Of a DNA stretch of 41,504 nt, positions 1 through 9,034 are shown piece by piece. A model generated the notes under the pieces. The model ran no database searches. It was given only the letters and a program-made list of their open reading frames with translations, and had not been told where the DNA came from. The position numbers and the translations under genes are program-made. Within the stretch, counting starts at the first letter, position 1; the number at the start of each line of letters is the position of its first letter. Source of the stretch: a virus; IMG/VR virus record IMGVR_UViG_3300024182_000014, positions 1 to 41,504 of that record; one strand, written 5' to 3'.

Positions 1-20
1 GCTGATGCCGAAAGTTCCTC

Positions 21-401
21 ATGAAATCCAATAAAAAGGCTCCACGACAGCAGAAAGCACCCTCCGATGCGCCGAAACCGACCATCGAGAGCGTCCTGGA
101 CGACTCGATCGCGACACTCGAGCTCGGTCTGCAGCACCTGCGCGCCGAGATCGGACTGATCGCTGCAGGCAAGGCCGGCAAGTCGAAGTTCGACCCGGCT
201 TCGCGCATCGCCTTCCTCTCCGCCGGCGTCGGCCGCATCGTCGATTCGCTCCGCAAGATCGAATCCGCGCGCGCGCGCCGCTTCGACGACGTCACCCCGG
301 CGCTTGTGATGGCCTGGCTGCGCCAGCTCGACCAGTCCGAGCGCCTCTCTTTCCTACGCGAGGCGTCGCAGATCGACGCCAGAAAGTCGGGCCTCGCATG
401 A
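21..401 (+). CDS. hypothetical helical protein
   Basis: 126 aa and not recognised. The N-terminus is Lys/Pro-rich and probably disordered to about residue 22; the rest looks alpha-helical, with short amphipathic stretches and no Cys, membrane segment or clear helix-turn-helix. It opens the rightward late operon and its stop overlaps the next start (ATGA at 398-401). In a phage of this plan the small terminase subunit is expected in this neighbourhood, so this is one candidate by position only; no sequence signature supports that. Confidence 0.75.
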   Translation: MKSNKKAPRQQKAPSDAPKPTIESVLDDSIATLELGLQHLRAEIGLIAAGKAGKSKFDPASRIAFLSAGVGRIVDSLRKIESARARRFDDVTPALVMAWLRQLDQSERLSFLREASQIDARKSGLA

Positions 402-625
402 AGCCGATCGATTACAGCAAGCTGCGCAAGGATCCGGCGTCATCACGGTTCTTCGTCGGCCCGCCACCCGAAGCCACTGCGCGTCGGATCGCGCGGCTGC
501 AGTGGTGGCGCATCGCCCTCGGGGCCGCGCTCGTCGTCTCCATCACCGGTCACACCTGCGATAATGTGCGCAGCCAACGCGCAATCGATCGGCTGCGCGC
601 GCAGTGCGTGGAGCGTGCGCCATGA
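398..625 (+). CDS. small single-pass membrane protein
   Basis: 75 aa, function unknown. One hydrophobic segment at about residues 36-54 (begins WWRIALGAALVV) follows an Arg-rich stretch, which suggests N-in topology with a short C-terminal tail holding a few charged residues and two Cys. It is translationally coupled to both neighbours (ATGA at each junction). Its place before the terminase is not typical of a holin, so no lysis role is claimed. Confidence 0.7.
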   Translation: MKPIDYSKLRKDPASSRFFVGPPPEATARRIARLQWWRIALGAALVVSITGHTCDNVRSQRAIDRLRAQCVERAP

Positions 626-1017
626 CCGCCTGGAAGCTCACCGTCCGTACCTCGCCCGGCTCGCTGATCGCCGCCGAGTACGAGTGTCCGGTGCACGGAC
701 GGTTCGCGCTCAACGTGGAGCGCGGCGCCGATGGCGATCCGCCATCCGAGGTCGGATGTCCCGCGATCGGCTGGGGGTACAGCGAAGGCTGCATGGAGCC
801 CTCGCCCCACGTCATCTCGGCGCCCGGCATCGCGCGCGCGAAGAAGGTCACCGCCGCCGTCCGCGGCTCGGACAACGTGAAGCCCGAGTTCTCTACCTGG
901 ACCGACACGACGAACCTGGCCGAGGGGCAGGACCTCGCCGATTGGAAGGAGGATCGCGCGAAGGTGTGGGAGCGCGAGAACGAGCGCCAGGCGATGGAGC
1001 TTGCCCGTGAGCTCTGA
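622..1017 (+). CDS. hypothetical protein with zinc-ribbon-like Cys pattern
   Basis: 131 aa starting at the ATG that overlaps the upstream stop. Residues 21-60 hold a CPVHG knuckle followed by further Cys (VGCP and GCMEP), resembling a small zinc ribbon. The C-terminal third is acidic and charged, likely helical. No enzymatic motif is seen. It could be a DNA- or protein-binding accessory of the packaging module, but this rests only on position. Confidence 0.72.
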   Translation: MTAWKLTVRTSPGSLIAAEYECPVHGRFALNVERGADGDPPSEVGCPAIGWGYSEGCMEPSPHVISAPGIARAKKVTAAVRGSDNVKPEFSTWTDTTNLAEGQDLADWKEDRAKVWERENERQAMELAREL

Positions 1018-1576
1018 GCTCAGGCTGGTCGGTCGAGCGGTCCAGATCGCGGGCAGCACGTTGCGACTCGACCGCGAGCACAACCTCCGCAAGGGCGATC
1101 TGCTGGCGGCGTCGCACATGATCGACGTGGACTCGCATCTTCCGCTGCGCCCTGGGCGCCTGGCGGTGGCGGCCGTGTATCGCGACGGCCGCATCGACAT
1201 CGCCTCGCGGGACGCGATCGCGGCGCTCGTGATTCACCCGGAGTGGGGCGACTGGCTGTACCTTGATCTGCGCTCGCCGGTCGAGCACTACATCCGCTGC
1301 TCGGTGACGGTCGGCGGCGTCATCGTGGAGCCCGGCCTCGAGATGCGAGAGGGCGATGACTTCGACCGACTGTCGGCTCAGCTCGCCGAGCTGGCCAGCG
1401 CGATAGGGGCCGGCGTGCCGCACTGGGGTGCCGAGCGCGCGCGGCACTGCGCATCGTTCGGCGCGAGCTTCGAAACGCTTTGGCCCGGCCGCGCGTGGTT
1501 CGTCGAGCTCCACGACGCGAAGCTCGAGCGCTGGACGCAGAGCTACCAGCCGTACGGCGTGCCGAGGGCGCGATGA
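1007..1576 (+). CDS. hypothetical protein
   Basis: 189 aa from the GTG at 1007, which overlaps the preceding stop by 11 bases; a TTG at 1001 is an alternative. The protein is mixed alpha/beta with several short beta-like runs (VYRDGRIDI, WLYLDLRS) and an aromatic C-terminus. No conserved motif is recognised and no membrane segment is present. It sits in the tightly coupled chain leading to the terminase and ends with an ATGA overlap to the GNAT-like gene. Confidence 0.72.
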   Translation: MSSELRLVGRAVQIAGSTLRLDREHNLRKGDLLAASHMIDVDSHLPLRPGRLAVAAVYRDGRIDIASRDAIAALVIHPEWGDWLYLDLRSPVEHYIRCSVTVGGVIVEPGLEMREGDDFDRLSAQLAELASAIGAGVPHWGAERARHCASFGASFETLWPGRAWFVELHDAKLERWTQSYQPYGVPRAR

Positions 1577-2067
1577 CCGTCTATCGCCACGCCGACATGG
1601 CGCCATCCTCGGATGAGCGCGCCTTCGTGATCTCCACCTGGTCGAGCTCGTACAAGAGCTCGCACTTCGCCGGCCTCATCGCCTCCGAGGACTGGCCGGC
1701 GATCATGCATGCGCAGATCGGCAAGCTGGTCGACCGGCCCAACGCGCGCACGTTGGTCGCCTGCGAGCCCGACGGGTTCCTGTACGGCTTCATCGCCGGT
1801 GACACCTCGCGGCGGCTGCCGATCGTCTACTACGTCTACGTCAAGGACCCGTTCCGCGAGGTCGGCTACGCGCGCGCCCTGTTCGTGGCGCTCGGCGTCG
1901 ACCCCGCGCAGCCGTTCCTCTACACGTGCCGCACCGCGATCGTCAGCCGGATCGCCGACAACTACCCAGGCGGCACCAACAAGATCCCGCACGCCAAGTT
2001 CGCGCCCGCCGCGGCGCGCTACCCCGACTACTATCACCAGGAGCACCATGGCAACCGACGAGCGTAA
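1573..2067 (+). CDS. GNAT-like acetyltransferase-fold protein
   Basis: 164 aa, ATG in an ATGA overlap. The middle (about residues 75-105) has the GNAT order: a beta strand of the substrate side (FLYGFIAGD), then IVYYVYV and a basic/glycine turn FREVGYARALF that resembles acetyl-CoA-binding motif A (R/Q-x-x-G-x-G/A). Such proteins occur beside phage terminases; substrates are unknown. The C-terminus (YPDYYHQEHH) is aromatic and His-rich. The fold is inferred from motif order; catalysis is not shown. Confidence 0.62.
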   Translation: MTVYRHADMAPSSDERAFVISTWSSSYKSSHFAGLIASEDWPAIMHAQIGKLVDRPNARTLVACEPDGFLYGFIAGDTSRRLPIVYYVYVKDPFREVGYARALFVALGVDPAQPFLYTCRTAIVSRIADNYPGGTNKIPHAKFAPAAARYPDYYHQEHHGNRRA

Positions 2068-2365
2068 CCCCACCGCCACGAAGAACACGGCCGCGCAGGC
2101 GCCGCGCACGCCCGGCCCGATGGAGCCGATCCGTGTAAGCAAGATCGAAACACTCCGGGTCGACGATCGGATCCCGAGCCCGGGCCGGTCGAACGTCCTG
2201 AAGGCCGGCCTGAAGGGCTCCACCACCGACACGATCGCGATCCAGTACGAGCCGTGGCAGCGGCACCATCGCGTGCGCGAGTTCGACGAGCACGGCAAGG
2301 TGAAGACCGAGGTGTGCATCCCGGAGAGCTGGGTCGCGTACACGCCGGAGGAGCCCGGCGCGTGA
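2048..2365 (+). CDS. hypothetical protein
   Basis: 105 aa, starting at ATG 2048 within the last 20 bases of the GNAT-like gene. The N-terminal 30 residues are Thr/Ala/Pro-rich and look disordered; the rest has beta-type runs (DTIAIQYEPW, KVKTEVCIPESWVAY). No domain is recognised. Located two genes before terL, it is a positional candidate for a packaging accessory. Confidence 0.72.
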   Translation: MATDERNPTATKNTAAQAPRTPGPMEPIRVSKIETLRVDDRIPSPGRSNVLKAGLKGSTTDTIAIQYEPWQRHHRVREFDEHGKVKTEVCIPESWVAYTPEEPGA

Positions 2366-2628
2366 TCACGACAGCGGATCTGTGCGGCGAGATCGCGGCC
2401 GAGGCGGTGCGCCGCAAACTGGTCGGCGGCAAGCTTGCGCGCGTGCGCCTGCACCCCGCGACCTTCTGCCGGCTGGTCAAGGACCTCGGCGCCCGCGTGG
2501 TCGAGGGTCAGCCCGGCGTGCTCGAGGTGATGCTGGCCATGCCCGCCGGCATGGCGGTCGCGGTGAACCCTGATATCGAGGTCGCGGTGGTCGACCACCC
2601 GTACTTCGATCCGGCCACCGGAGGCTGA
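2362..2628 (+). CDS. hypothetical protein preceding terL
   Basis: 88 aa from GTG 2362 (GTGA overlap). A helical N-terminal half (ITTADLCGEIAAEAVRRKL) is followed by a beta-rich half ending DHPYFDPATGG. It directly precedes the large terminase and shares a TGATG junction with it, so the two are co-translated. The size would suit a small terminase subunit, but no DNA-binding helix-turn-helix can be pointed out, so the role is left open. Confidence 0.7.
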   Translation: MITTADLCGEIAAEAVRRKLVGGKLARVRLHPATFCRLVKDLGARVVEGQPGVLEVMLAMPAGMAVAVNPDIEVAVVDHPYFDPATGG

Positions 2629-4298
2629 TGCCCCGCAAGCCGCGCGCCGCCCCGCACGCTCGCGTGAAGGCCGAGCGGCGCGTGCTGTCGCCGGATGAAC
2701 GATGGGCAGCCGAGATCCGCGAGGCCATCCTCGCCGACTGCCACCCGTTCCAACGCGATGCGGTCGAGGACCCGAGTCGCCGCGTGTCGATTCTTGGCGG
2801 TCGCGGCGGTGCGAAGACGACGACGCTGCGCGGCCGCGCGGCGCTGAAGGTCACGTCGATCCGCAAGGCGGAGGTGTTGTACTTCGCGCGCACCAAGGAG
2901 CACGCGAAGAAGCTCTACTGGGACAAGTTGCAGGAGATGAACGAGCATTATGGGCTCGAGCTCCGCTTCAAGGAATCCGAGCAGACCGCGACGTGCGCGC
3001 GCACGGGCGGCATCGTCACCATCAAGGGGATGCAGGACGACTCGGACATCGAGGTGCACCGCGGTTACCCGTTCAACGAGGTGCAGGTCGACGAGGCGGC
3101 GAGTCATCCGCCGGCGCGCGTCGAGAAGCTCCGAACCCAGATCGTCGGGCCCCGGCTCGGCGAGCGCCAGGGCTGCTTCGTCCTCGCCGGGTCGGCCGGC
3201 TTCGACCTGAAGGGCGATTTCTACGACGCGACGCGCACCGGGTCGACGAAGCACGCGCCATACGCCGATCGCGACAAGCCCGGCTTCGAGCGCAAGCTGT
3301 GGAGCTCGCACTACTGGACCGCAAAGATGGTCTACGAGCTGCCCAACGCGCGGAAGCTCTACCCGGCGATCGTTGCGAACTGGGAAGAGGCACTCGTTGA
3401 GAAAGAGGAGAATCAGTGGTCGGACGACAACCCGGTGTGGCTGCGCGAGTACCTGGCGCAGTGGGCCTCCGACGACACGAACATGGTGTTCCACTACCGC
3501 GCGCAGCTCAACGGCGAGCCGTGGAACCAGTGGGACCCGTTCGACGGCAAGAAGATCGAGGGCGTCCAGGGTCTCGAGCTGGCAATCGCGAAGCTGCGCG
3601 AGATGGGGCTCGTCGACCTGCGGTTCGTGTACGCCGGCGACATGGGCACCGCACTGCCCTACGCGCTGAACGTCTACGCGTTTTCGCCGCGCGACCGCAA
3701 GCGCGACATCTGGCACGTGATGTTCTTTGAGCGCACCCGGATGCACGCGCGGCCGATCGCCGAGCTGCACATTGGGCCCGCGGCGGCGGAGCGCGCGTTC
3801 CTCCACCAGCCGGCCGAGCCGCTCGGCGGCGCGATGGGTATCACCGGCTGGCCCGACGCGCAGGTGATGGACACCGACCTGGCCACGCTCGAGGAGCTCA
3901 AGAACACCTACGGCCTGCCCTACAGGAAAGCAGAGAAGAATCCGCACTATAAGAAGGGCGCGATCGAGCTCGTCAACGGCAACTTCATCGACGGGCGTAT
4001 CCACGTGATCAAGGGCTCGCCGCTGGAGGACCAGGTCACCTCGGTGCAATGGCGCGAGAACCGTTTCGGTCACGTCGAAGAGGACCAGCGCCAGGCGTCG
4101 CACAGCTCCGACACGCTGGTGTACGGCAACAAGGAAATCGCTGGGCTATTCGAGAGCGGGGCCGTCGAACAGGAGGTCGCTCCGGCCGATGTCCGGCGGC
4201 CGGACGCGGCACTGGAGCGCCCTGCCGATCCCGCCCCCGCCGGCGGATCGACATTGACGATCTCGAACCGCTATGTCGATCCTTGGGGCAACCTGTGA
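2628..4298 (+). CDS. terL: terminase large subunit
   Basis: 556 aa, normal size for the family. It is the ATP-driven DNA packaging motor and headful/cos nuclease that docks on the portal. Walker A is GGRGGAKTT (residues 57-65, Lys63) and Walker B is VQVDE (152-156, with Asp155 and catalytic-type Glu156). The C-terminal half holds the RNase H-like nuclease region, starting with a strand ending YAGDMG and with later acidic residues (DGRIHVI, HSSDTL). The start is ATG 2628 in a TGATG overlap. The next gene starts four bases inside its end. Confidence 0.93.
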   Translation: MPRKPRAAPHARVKAERRVLSPDERWAAEIREAILADCHPFQRDAVEDPSRRVSILGGRGGAKTTTLRGRAALKVTSIRKAEVLYFARTKEHAKKLYWDKLQEMNEHYGLELRFKESEQTATCARTGGIVTIKGMQDDSDIEVHRGYPFNEVQVDEAASHPPARVEKLRTQIVGPRLGERQGCFVLAGSAGFDLKGDFYDATRTGSTKHAPYADRDKPGFERKLWSSHYWTAKMVYELPNARKLYPAIVANWEEALVEKEENQWSDDNPVWLREYLAQWASDDTNMVFHYRAQLNGEPWNQWDPFDGKKIEGVQGLELAIAKLREMGLVDLRFVYAGDMGTALPYALNVYAFSPRDRKRDIWHVMFFERTRMHARPIAELHIGPAAAERAFLHQPAEPLGGAMGITGWPDAQVMDTDLATLEELKNTYGLPYRKAEKNPHYKKGAIELVNGNFIDGRIHVIKGSPLEDQVTSVQWRENRFGHVEEDQRQASHSSDTLVYGNKEIAGLFESGAVEQEVAPADVRRPDAALERPADPAPAGGSTLTISNRYVDPWGNL

Positions 4299-4573
4299 CC
4301 GCCAAGGAAGCTGCCGACCTGCTGGACGTGATCGCGAATCGCGCGCAGGGGCTCCGCCAGCTCGGCGTGCTGCGTGTCGACCTGGGCGTCGGCATTGGCT
4401 TCACGCTGGCCGACCCCGAGATCGAGTCGGGCGCGGCCGCCGGCGCGAAGCCCGACGATGAGACGCCGCGCGATGCGCTCGAGGACCCGGAGACCTTCGG
4501 GATCCGCGGGCCCGAGGTGTCGCAGCGCCTGCCGCGCCGCCGACGCGACCGGCTCGTGGAGCCCGAATCGTGA
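4295..4573 (+). CDS. hypothetical protein between terminase and portal
   Basis: 92 aa from GTG 4295, with GTGA overlaps on both sides. The N-terminal 30 residues look like an amphipathic helix (TAKEAADLLDVIANRA); the middle is acidic and the tail is very Arg-rich (PRRRRDR). No family is recognised. Its position between terL and portal and its charged ends suggest a small head-assembly or packaging accessory. Confidence 0.7.
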   Translation: MTAKEAADLLDVIANRAQGLRQLGVLRVDLGVGIGFTLADPEIESGAAAGAKPDDETPRDALEDPETFGIRGPEVSQRLPRRRRDRLVEPES

Positions 4574-6504
4574 TCGATCAGGGGCTCTGGTACGAGCAAG
4601 AGAAGAACGACGTGCACAAGCACGTGTTCGGCTTCGTCGACCGCATCGAGCAAGAGCAGGGCGGCATCTACGACCGGCTGGCGACGCTGGAGTCGTTGTA
4701 CGACAAGCACAGCCCCGACGGCATCTTTGCTGACGATCCGCGCGCCGCCACCGATCTGCTGAACGACATGGCGGAGAACGTGGTCGCCTCGAACGTCGAC
4801 ACCACGTACGCGTCGGTCGCGACGGCCGAGGTCCGCGCGCGCTTCCTGACCGACGGCGCCGACTGGTCGACCCAGCGCCGCGCAGCGAAGATGGAGCTCT
4901 ACGCCGAGGGGCTCGGCAAGCAACTCGACCTCCACAAGAAGTGTCGCCTGGCCTTCAAGGAGGCGGCGAAGAAGGGCGGCGGCCTGGTCAAGGTCTACGC
5001 CGATCGGTGGGACGAGATCGCGGTCGAGCATACTCCGCTCGAAGACATCGTGGTGCCGGACGAGGATGCCCGCTCGGGCGCGCCGCCGCTCCAGCTCCAC
5101 CACGTGCAGCGCCACTACGATCGCGCCAAGCTCAAGGCGGAGTACCCCGACGCGGCCGACGACATCGATGTCACGTTCTCGGGCGCGTCGCTCACGAGCG
5201 ATCGCCAAGCGCCGGCGACGAGCCTATGGATCAAGACGAAGATCACGGTGATTGAATCGATTCGGCTACCGATCGGCAAGCGGCCGCCGAAGCCGAAGAA
5301 GGGCGAGCGTGTCGCGAAGAAGAATCGCAACGGCGCCGCATACGTGCCCGGCCGGCGGACCATTACGATCGCGAACAAGACACTCCTCGACGAGCCGTAC
5401 CACAAGCCCTACTACCCGTTCGCGATGATCGCGTGGTCGGCACGGAAGGGCTCGTTCTATCCGATCAGTGGCGCCGAGCGCATCGCCGGCATCCAGCGCG
5501 CGCTCAACAAGCGCAACTGGACGATCGAGCGGATGCTCCAGCAGAACGCGCACGTGACGACGTGGGTGCGTCCGGCCGACTTCGGCGCGTCCGGCAAGAT
5601 GACCGAGACCGGCAACTGGGTGCCGATCAAGGGCGACTACCCACAGACCGTCACGCCACCGGCGGTGCACCCCGAGCTGATCAACAGCCGGATGCAGCTC
5701 AAGCAGTCGGCCTTCGAGGAATTCGGGCAGAACCAGCAGGCGAGCCACGGCTCGATCCAGCCGGGACTCGAGACCGGCGCCGCGGTGCGCGAATTCCGCC
5801 AGTCGCAGACGCAGCGGTTTGCACCGCAGGAGGCCGACTTCGAGCACCTGGTCCTCGACGCGACCTTCCTCATGATCGACGCCTGCAAGGACCTCGGCGC
5901 CGAGGCCCCGACGGTGCTCGAGAGCCGCTGGCAGAAGCCGATCAAGTGGTCCGAGGTCGACATGGGCCAGGTGAAGATCCAGATCGAGGCCGCGTCGACC
6001 CTGCCGCGCACCGCCGCCGGCCGCGAGCAGACGATCCTGGAATGGGCTCAGGCCGGCGTCATCTCAACCGACAGTTTCCGGCGCCTGTCCGGCCACCCGG
6101 ACCTAGAGCGCGAGCTGTCGATGTACACGGGCGCCTTGGACTCGATCGACCAGCAGATCGAGGTCATCCTGGACGGGGGGATCTCCACCCCCGAGCCGTT
6201 CGACAACCTCAAGATGATCGAGTGGCGCGCGACCGGCACGTACCACAACGTGCGCATCGCCGGCGCGCCCGAGCAGGTGCTCGAGAACCTGCGCGACTAC
6301 ATCTCGCAGGCCGCGTGGATCTCCGCGCAGCAACAGGCACAAATGGCGCAGAACGACAACGCGACGGCCGGCATGCAGCCCGGCGTGGTGGGCCCCGGTG
6401 CACCGCCGCCCCAGGCCGACATCAACGGTCCGCCGGCCGGACAGCCGCCCGCGGCGGCGCTCGCTCCACAGGCGATGCAGCTCCGGCCGACCGCGGCCGC
6501 GTGA
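4570..6504 (+). CDS. portal protein
   Basis: 644 aa from GTG 4570. The portal is the dodecameric ring at the head vertex through which DNA enters and leaves; it binds the terminase. The call rests on size, position directly after terL and before scaffold and capsid, and the podovirus-type layout: helical N-terminus, a central part with a conserved-looking block around residues 300-420 (PISGAERIAGIQRALNKRN, then aromatic/Gly strands), and a long helical C-terminus. The last 60 residues are Gln/Pro/Ala-rich, as in many podovirus portals with a barrel extension. Confidence 0.85.
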   Translation: MIDQGLWYEQEKNDVHKHVFGFVDRIEQEQGGIYDRLATLESLYDKHSPDGIFADDPRAATDLLNDMAENVVASNVDTTYASVATAEVRARFLTDGADWSTQRRAAKMELYAEGLGKQLDLHKKCRLAFKEAAKKGGGLVKVYADRWDEIAVEHTPLEDIVVPDEDARSGAPPLQLHHVQRHYDRAKLKAEYPDAADDIDVTFSGASLTSDRQAPATSLWIKTKITVIESIRLPIGKRPPKPKKGERVAKKNRNGAAYVPGRRTITIANKTLLDEPYHKPYYPFAMIAWSARKGSFYPISGAERIAGIQRALNKRNWTIERMLQQNAHVTTWVRPADFGASGKMTETGNWVPIKGDYPQTVTPPAVHPELINSRMQLKQSAFEEFGQNQQASHGSIQPGLETGAAVREFRQSQTQRFAPQEADFEHLVLDATFLMIDACKDLGAEAPTVLESRWQKPIKWSEVDMGQVKIQIEAASTLPRTAAGREQTILEWAQAGVISTDSFRRLSGHPDLERELSMYTGALDSIDQQIEVILDGGISTPEPFDNLKMIEWRATGTYHNVRIAGAPEQVLENLRDYISQAAWISAQQQAQMAQNDNATAGMQPGVVGPGAPPPQADINGPPAGQPPAAALAPQAMQLRPTAAA

Positions 6505-6552
6505 AACGAGACGCTGGCGCACGTCATACGGCTCGTGTAATCGTTTGTCCGC

Positions 6553-7689
6553 ATGGCGGACGCAGCCGATCCCGACAGCCCCGCCCCGAACGGAGCCGCA
6601 GCTGCCGGCGCGCCCGCGGACGACGACGCATCGCTGCTCGCCGAGCTCGAGGCCGAGCAGGCCGCGGCGGGTGGTGGCAAGCCGGCAGCGAAGCCGGGCA
6701 AGGCTGCCAAGCCCGAGCCCGACGCCGACGATGTGGACGATGGCGATGCGGACGACGGTGCCGCCCCGAGCGAGGACGACGAGGAGCCCGCGGATCTCGA
6801 CGACGATGACGACGAGCCGGCCGACGAGGACCCCGACGCCGAAGACGACGAACTCGCGGCCGCCGGCAAGGATCCCGAGCTCGCCAAGCGCATCGCCGCG
6901 GTCCGCCGCACCGAGCAGCGCCAGCGCGAGCAGCTCCGCCGCGATCGCGAGGCGTTCGAGCGCGAGCGCGACCAGCTGACCGCGCAGCGCCAAGGCCAGA
7001 CCGACGCGCAGAAGCAACTCGAGGCGTTCCGCGCGCGCGCGAAGCTCGACCCGGCCGGCGTGCTGGCCGAGCTCGGCCTGGCCGAGGACGACATGGAGTA
7101 CGCCGCGCAGCAGGCCTACGCGCGGTCGAAGGCGGCCGCGGCCAAGCCCGAGTACCGCGCCGCCGCCGAGCGCGCGCTTCGCGATCGCAAGGCCGACGAG
7201 CGCATCACGGCCGCCGAGCAGAAGGCCGCCGCCCTCGAGGCTCGGCTCGCCGAGCGCGACCAGCAGGCCGCCGTCCGGCGCGAGCTCGACAGCTACTTCG
7301 GCCGCGCGATCCGCAAGGTCGACGACGCCACGCCGCGCACGAAGGCACTGATCGCCAAGAACCCCAAGCAGGCCCGCGCTGAGCTGGCCGCGACCGCGCT
7401 CGAGCTCGTCGAGAAGACGAAGCGTTCGCTGCCCGAGATCAAGGCCCGGGAACTGCTCGCCGCGCACGAAAAGAAGATCGCTCGCCGGCTCCGTCTGTAT
7501 GGCGTCGAGGACGCCGCCGCACCCGCGGCAGATGCCGAGTCCAAGCCGAACGGCAAGAAGCCCGCGGCCGCTGCGGCGAAGCCGAACGGCAAGCCGGCCC
7601 GGGCCGCGCCGGCTGCCGATGCCGACGAGACGGCGATCCCGTCCGCAGCCGACCTGGTGCGCGAGCTCCAGGCGCAGCAACGCAATTGA
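6553..7689 (+). CDS. capsid scaffolding protein
   Basis: 378 aa from ATG 6553, 48 bases after the portal gene. Residues 45-110 are extremely acidic (runs of Asp/Glu). Residues 115-260 form a long charged coiled coil rich in Glu, Arg, Gln and Ala. The C-terminus has alternating Lys and Ala/Pro, a basic end of the kind scaffolds use to contact coat protein. Composition, size and position between portal and capsid fit a scaffold that guides procapsid assembly and is then lost. Confidence 0.8.
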   Translation: MADAADPDSPAPNGAAAAGAPADDDASLLAELEAEQAAAGGGKPAAKPGKAAKPEPDADDVDDGDADDGAAPSEDDEEPADLDDDDDEPADEDPDAEDDELAAAGKDPELAKRIAAVRRTEQRQREQLRRDREAFERERDQLTAQRQGQTDAQKQLEAFRARAKLDPAGVLAELGLAEDDMEYAAQQAYARSKAAAAKPEYRAAAERALRDRKADERITAAEQKAAALEARLAERDQQAAVRRELDSYFGRAIRKVDDATPRTKALIAKNPKQARAELAATALELVEKTKRSLPEIKARELLAAHEKKIARRLRLYGVEDAAAPAADAESKPNGKKPAAAAAKPNGKPARAAPAADADETAIPSAADLVRELQAQQRN

Positions 7690-7819
7690 TGTTCCGCGGC
7701 GCCTCGCGCGCCGCTTGCCGCCTGCACCGAAGTCCATACCCGTCCTGCCGATAAGTCGACCGGCGAAAACCCGCTGAACGTCGCGCCACCTCGTCGAGGT
7801 GGTTCGGAAGGACTTGGAC
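7690..7819. promoter_or_regulatory. leader of the capsid gene with hairpin and strong RBS
   Basis: 130 bases without a gene. At 7786-7802 a perfect inverted repeat CCACCTCG-T-CGAGGTGG could fold as a six-pair stem with a five-base loop. It ends just before the ribosome binding site GGAAGGA (7806-7812), seven bases from the capsid ATG at 7820. It has no U-run, so it is more likely an mRNA processing or stabilising element than a terminator. No clear -10/-35 pair is seen. Confidence 0.5.
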
Positions 7820-9031
7820 ATGGCAGCCGCAGCCGACAACACCACCGTCGCGTTTGTTTTCAAGCGCCGGTACTCCGATGCGCAGGTGGCGATGGTCACC
7901 CAGCGCGATCACCCGACCTACAACATGCTTTCGAAGATCCAGGGCCTCGGCGGCCAGGACTTCGTATACGCGACCGTCACCGGCAATCCCCAGGGCGTCG
8001 CGAACACCTACGCCGACTCGGTCACCGCGGTCGAGGTGCTCAGGGGCGAGCAGTTCGTTGCCACCGACGTCCTCAAGTACGGCTACATCACGCTCGATGG
8101 CCCGTCGATCAATCGCTACAAGGCGAACAACGCGGCCTTCGTCAACTTCATCACTGGCCACACCGACGGCGTGCTCACCACGCTCGGCGACGAGGTGGCC
8201 TTCGACATCTTCCGTGATGGCTCCGGCCAGCGTGGGCGCCGCGCGTCGATCTCGGGCAACACGGTCACGCTGACCAGCGCGAGCGACGTCCACAACTTCC
8301 GCCGCGGCATGACCGTGATCGCGGCGACCGGATCGACCGGCACCGGCGCGCGCATCGGCTCGGCCAAGGTCACTCAGATCATCCGGTCGGCGAAGAAGAT
8401 CGTGCTCGACAACGCTGCGGGCATCGCATCGTTCTCGGACAACGACTACCTGTTCCGGCTCGGTCAGACCGCCACCAACGGCATCCAAGGCATGGGGGCA
8501 TGCACGCCGCTCGTTGCGCCGGTCTCCGGGGTGCTGTTCCGCAACGTCGACCGCGCGAACGACACCGAGGCGCTCGCCGGCACGCGCATCGACGACATCA
8601 CCGTGCTCCCCGAGGACCAGATCGGCGACCTCGCCGTGCAGGTCTCGCTCGTCGGCAAGCGCCTCGAGCGCGCGGTGGTCTACCCGACGGTGTTCCAGTC
8701 GATGGTCAAGCGCCTGGGCGCGAAGGTCCAGTACGTCAACCCCGAGGGCAAGGCGCGCATCGGCTTCCAGACCATCATGATCGACGCCGCGGGCTATGCG
8801 ATCGAGGTGATGGCCGAGCCCGACATCGTGCCGACGGAGCTGCGCGCGTTCAAGAACGACGCGCACAACATCATGTATCTCGGCGCGTCGGTCGCCCACC
8901 TGATCCGCGACGACGGCAACCTGCCGCTGCGCATCAGTGACGCGGACGGCCTCGCCTACCGCGCGCGCGTGCAGGCGAACTACATGCAGCCCGACCAGGC
9001 GTCGCACGGCGTCGCCACGTTCCAGGCGTAG
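7820..9031 (+). CDS. major capsid protein
   Basis: 403 aa. The start at ATG 7820 is fixed by the strong RBS GGAAGGA. This is the most abundant head subunit. Support is its position after the scaffold, its length, the strong translation signal, and a sequence typical of podovirus/HK97-fold coat proteins: an extended N-arm, many beta strands, and a C-terminal region with AGYAIEVMAEPDI and ISDADGLAYRARVQANY resembling the P-domain/A-domain end of such proteins. The gene is isolated between two non-coding gaps, as often seen for highly expressed coat genes. Confidence 0.85.
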   Translation: MAAAADNTTVAFVFKRRYSDAQVAMVTQRDHPTYNMLSKIQGLGGQDFVYATVTGNPQGVANTYADSVTAVEVLRGEQFVATDVLKYGYITLDGPSINRYKANNAAFVNFITGHTDGVLTTLGDEVAFDIFRDGSGQRGRRASISGNTVTLTSASDVHNFRRGMTVIAATGSTGTGARIGSAKVTQIIRSAKKIVLDNAAGIASFSDNDYLFRLGQTATNGIQGMGACTPLVAPVSGVLFRNVDRANDTEALAGTRIDDITVLPEDQIGDLAVQVSLVGKRLERAVVYPTVFQSMVKRLGAKVQYVNPEGKARIGFQTIMIDAAGYAIEVMAEPDIVPTELRAFKNDAHNIMYLGASVAHLIRDDGNLPLRISDADGLAYRARVQANYMQPDQASHGVATFQA

Positions 9032-9034
9032 CCC

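Noticed and set aside
2508-4103. Long minus-strand open frame over terL (531 codons)
   Set aside because: Shadow caused by high GC and lack of stop codons; the plus frame carries Walker A/B motifs and coupled starts.
6103-7899. Long minus-strand open frame over portal end and scaffold
   Set aside because: Composition is the mirror of acidic/Ala codons of the scaffold; no start signals and no recognised domain.
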